Source of the DNA: a virus
DNA length: 21,958 nt
Strand: one strand, 5' to 3'
IMG/VR virus record: IMGVR_UViG_3300032241_002225
Location: 1 to 21,958 of that record
The position numbers were made by a program, and so were the translations under genes. The notes beneath the pieces are model-generated. The model was given only the letters and a program-made list of their open reading frames with translations, was not told where the DNA came from and made no database searches. Below are positions 20,354 through 21,958 of the stretch, piece by piece; position 1 is the stretch's first letter, and every line of letters starts with the position of its first letter.

Positions 20354-21958
20354 ATGGCCGATCCGTTGACACCCAGTTCCGATCCGTTGGCTCCGTCTTA
20401 CAAGCCCGATCCGGCCGCAATGTCGCCGGGCGGTGCTACGTCTGTTCAGGTGGTGGGCGGACTCAAAGAACAAATTGCTGGCGCCCGAAAGGTCATGGGT
20501 GAAGTAGAAGAAACACGCAATGCTGGCATACAGGCGTTGGCAAAAACTCGTGAGGCTCAAGAAAAGGAAAGACACGAAAACGAGCTGAAACGTCTGGAGT
20601 TGCAGGCCGAACAGCCGGTTCCCGAAAAACCCACGGAAGCCCCGCATCAGAATCAAACTGATGCAATGAAGGCTTGGGGTTCGGCAGCAATGATGATTTC
20701 GATGATGGGGTCACTTTTGACTCGAGCACCAATGACGTCTGCTCTCAACGCGGCGTCAAAAGCCATCGACGCTTTCCACCAAAACGACATTGATGCCTAC
20801 AACACCGCGTTCAAACAATGGCAGGTGGAAAGCACAAACGCTGAAAAAATGTTTCAGCATCAACAAGCAGCATATGAAAAACTCTTGGCTCAAGCTGATC
20901 GTCATGAAAATGAGACGGATCAGCACTATGCGAAACGCATTTCCGACATGGAGCGAGAGCTTACGTGGATCGCTACGTCTTTCAAAGACGAAAAAAGTCT
21001 TTTGGCTTTGGGTGTTAGCGGCTACAAAGGCATCGAACAGGCTATCGCCGTTGAAAAATCGTTTTTTGCCAAAATGACGGCTGAAGCAGATGCGATGGTC
21101 AGAACGAACCCCCAACGCGTTGCGTCAATGGGAGTTCTTGGTGATCCTCAGTATCAAGAAGCTGTGGCAGTCCTCACCAATCCCAAAGCATCTAGGGAAG
21201 ACAAAATCAAAGCAGCATCCACAATTAGAACGATGGGTGCTTCGATTGGGCCAAGCTTTCAAGAACGCATTCAGAAACAAGCGACAGATGAAATCATAAA
21301 ACAAGAAGACTATTTGAACACCAAAGATCCCATCGGAAAGTTGTACGGTTTGTTCAAATCTTCGGACATACCTCAAGTCATCGAAAGAGCAAACGAACAA
21401 TTGAAAAAACATCAAATGATTGATGTTTATACTGCTGCGGCGTTGAAAGACGCGTTTACCAAAGCCGCTACTGGCGGTCAGGCAATTCGCGTCGGAATGC
21501 TCAAGATGGTTGAACAAAACAAACCGTTGTATGACGAAATGAATGATACTTTCAACAGGCTCTACAGCGGATCAGGACTCAATCCGAACCAAGCAACTCG
21601 ATTGATAAAATATGTCAACGAATACTATAAAAATGCACAATACAACTTTGCGCAAAAGATCGAACAGACTGCTTCTCAGATGGATGATCTCTATCGTGAA
21701 AGCAACGGTCTTTACGGCGATCAATTGCGCAAAAATTGGCCGGAACTGACATCTGGGGTAATGGCCATCCACAATGCAAAAAAAGGAGGTCCGACCGCAA
21801 GGTCGGAGACGTTTCTCTCAGTAGTCGGAAAATCTGAGAAGTTTCCCTTCGGGAACGTGACAAAATCGCAATATCAAGCCAACCCGGGGGCGTACGGCTG
21901 GCACCCGGTGACCAACGCCAAGGCTATCGTTGAAAGCATGTACCCGGGTTCCTCCACA
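20354..21958 (+). CDS. Large probable internal virion protein, cut by the window end (535+ aa)
   Basis: ATG 20354 follows GGGAGGATAAGTC; the frame is open for 535 codons to the last base, so the 3' end is missing. Residues 1-30 are Pro-rich, about 36-90 a charged coiled coil (NAGIQALAKTREAQEKERHE), about 107-140 a hydrophobic helix (AMMISMMGSLLTRAPMTSAL), and the rest largely helical. The order and the preceding gene suggest an ejection or internal virion protein; a lytic domain could follow outside the window. From about 20470 to 21850 the gene is clearly more AT-rich than its neighbours. A slippery site with hairpin lies at 21778-21807. Confidence 0.75.
   Translation, partial: MADPLTPSSDPLAPSYKPDPAAMSPGGATSVQVVGGLKEQIAGARKVMGEVEETRNAGIQALAKTREAQEKERHENELKRLELQAEQPVPEKPTEAPHQNQTDAMKAWGSAAMMISMMGSLLTRAPMTSALNAASKAIDAFHQNDIDAYNTAFKQWQVESTNAEKMFQHQQAAYEKLLAQADRHENETDQHYAKRISDMERELTWIATSFKDEKSLLALGVSGYKGIEQAIAVEKSFFAKMTAEADAMVRTNPQRVASMGVLGDPQYQEAVAVLTNPKASREDKIKAASTIRTMGASIGPSFQERIQKQATDEIIKQEDYLNTKDPIGKLYGLFKSSDIPQVIERANEQLKKHQMIDVYTAAALKDAFTKAATGGQAIRVGMLKMVEQNKPLYDEMNDTFNRLYSGSGLNPNQATRLIKYVNEYYKNAQYNFAQKIEQTASQMDDLYRESNGLYGDQLRKNWPELTSGVMAIHNAKKGGPTARSETFLSVVGKSEKFPFGNVTKSQYQANPGAYGWHPVTNAKAIVESMYPGSST
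21778..21807 (+). promoter_or_regulatory. Candidate -1 frameshift signal (A_AAA_AAA plus GNRA hairpin)
   Basis: Seven A (21778-21784) sit in the zero frame as A_AAA_AAA. After a 5-nt spacer (GGAGG) a 7-bp stem closes a GCAA tetraloop (TCCGACC 21790-21796, GGTCGGA 21801-21807). A -1 shift would add 17 codons and stop at 21835-21837, giving a product of about 494 residues. It resembles the dnaX-type arrangement but is unproven. Confidence 0.35.

Noticed and set aside
21781-21810. Internal translation start after AAAAGGAGG in the last gene
   Set aside because: No ATG, GTG or TTG in any useful frame follows within the normal distance.
1-21958. tRNA or rRNA genes
   Set aside because: No cloverleaf with a TTC-type arm and acceptor stem, and no rRNA-like sequence, was seen on either strand; a dedicated scan could still find a degenerate one.

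Overview
The window looks like part of a tailed double-stranded DNA bacteriophage genome, most likely a podovirus (class Caudoviricetes). It carries the large terminase subunit, portal, scaffold, HK97-type major capsid protein, head-tail adaptor, a nozzle-like tail protein and two long virion proteins of the ejection type. No tail tube, sheath or tape-measure gene is visible. Gene packing (ATGA, GTGA and TGATG overlaps), AGGAG-type ribosome binding sites and high GC3 suggest a proteobacterial host, but nothing in the window names it. Assignments rest on motif recognition by eye, without database searches.

Layout. Bases 1-116 are a 29-bp tandem repeat cut by the left edge. Bases 129-1533 form a leftward operon of five small genes: two tiny membrane or exported peptides, a cysteine-rich DUF7227-like protein and two hypotheticals. 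Bases 1534-2061 hold no credible gene but are dense in inverted repeats, a 10-copy GTGCC array and candidate divergent promoters. From 2062 a rightward chain of tightly overlapping genes runs through an XF1762-like protein, a repeat-rich acidic protein, an Acb2-like cyclic-nucleotide sponge (candidate anti-CBASS), a cysteine-containing protein, a KTSC protein and a ribbon-helix-helix protein into terL. TerL is interrupted by a 341-residue intein with a LAGLIDADG endonuclease. It carries the W-C-T signature of class 3 inteins and begins with proline.

After terL come three small rightward genes. Then an inverted block holds the portal gene and a 60-codon gene on the minus strand (8236-10169). 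Rightward transcription resumes at about 10199 from a promoter with consensus -35 and -10 hexamers, which precedes a 12-codon gene (10291-10329) and a large hairpin. The head genes follow: a Pro/Gly-rich protein, a small hypothetical, scaffold, capsid and a repeat-containing capsid-associated protein, ending at a clear intrinsic terminator (13858-13900). The tail and ejection module (13912 to the right edge) encodes the adaptor, a conserved hypothetical, the nozzle-like protein with eight 40-residue repeats, small hypotheticals, a GNAT acetyltransferase, a Gly/Ala-rich protein and a large protein cut off by the window end.

Points that stand out: the class 3 intein in terL, the inverted portal block, the promoter/12-aa peptide/hairpin unit, palindromes lying in promoter spacers with ATG at the predicted transcription start, the Acb2-like gene beside a repetitive helical protein, a repeat family shared by two structural proteins, and a dnaX-like slippery site with a tetraloop hairpin in the last gene.
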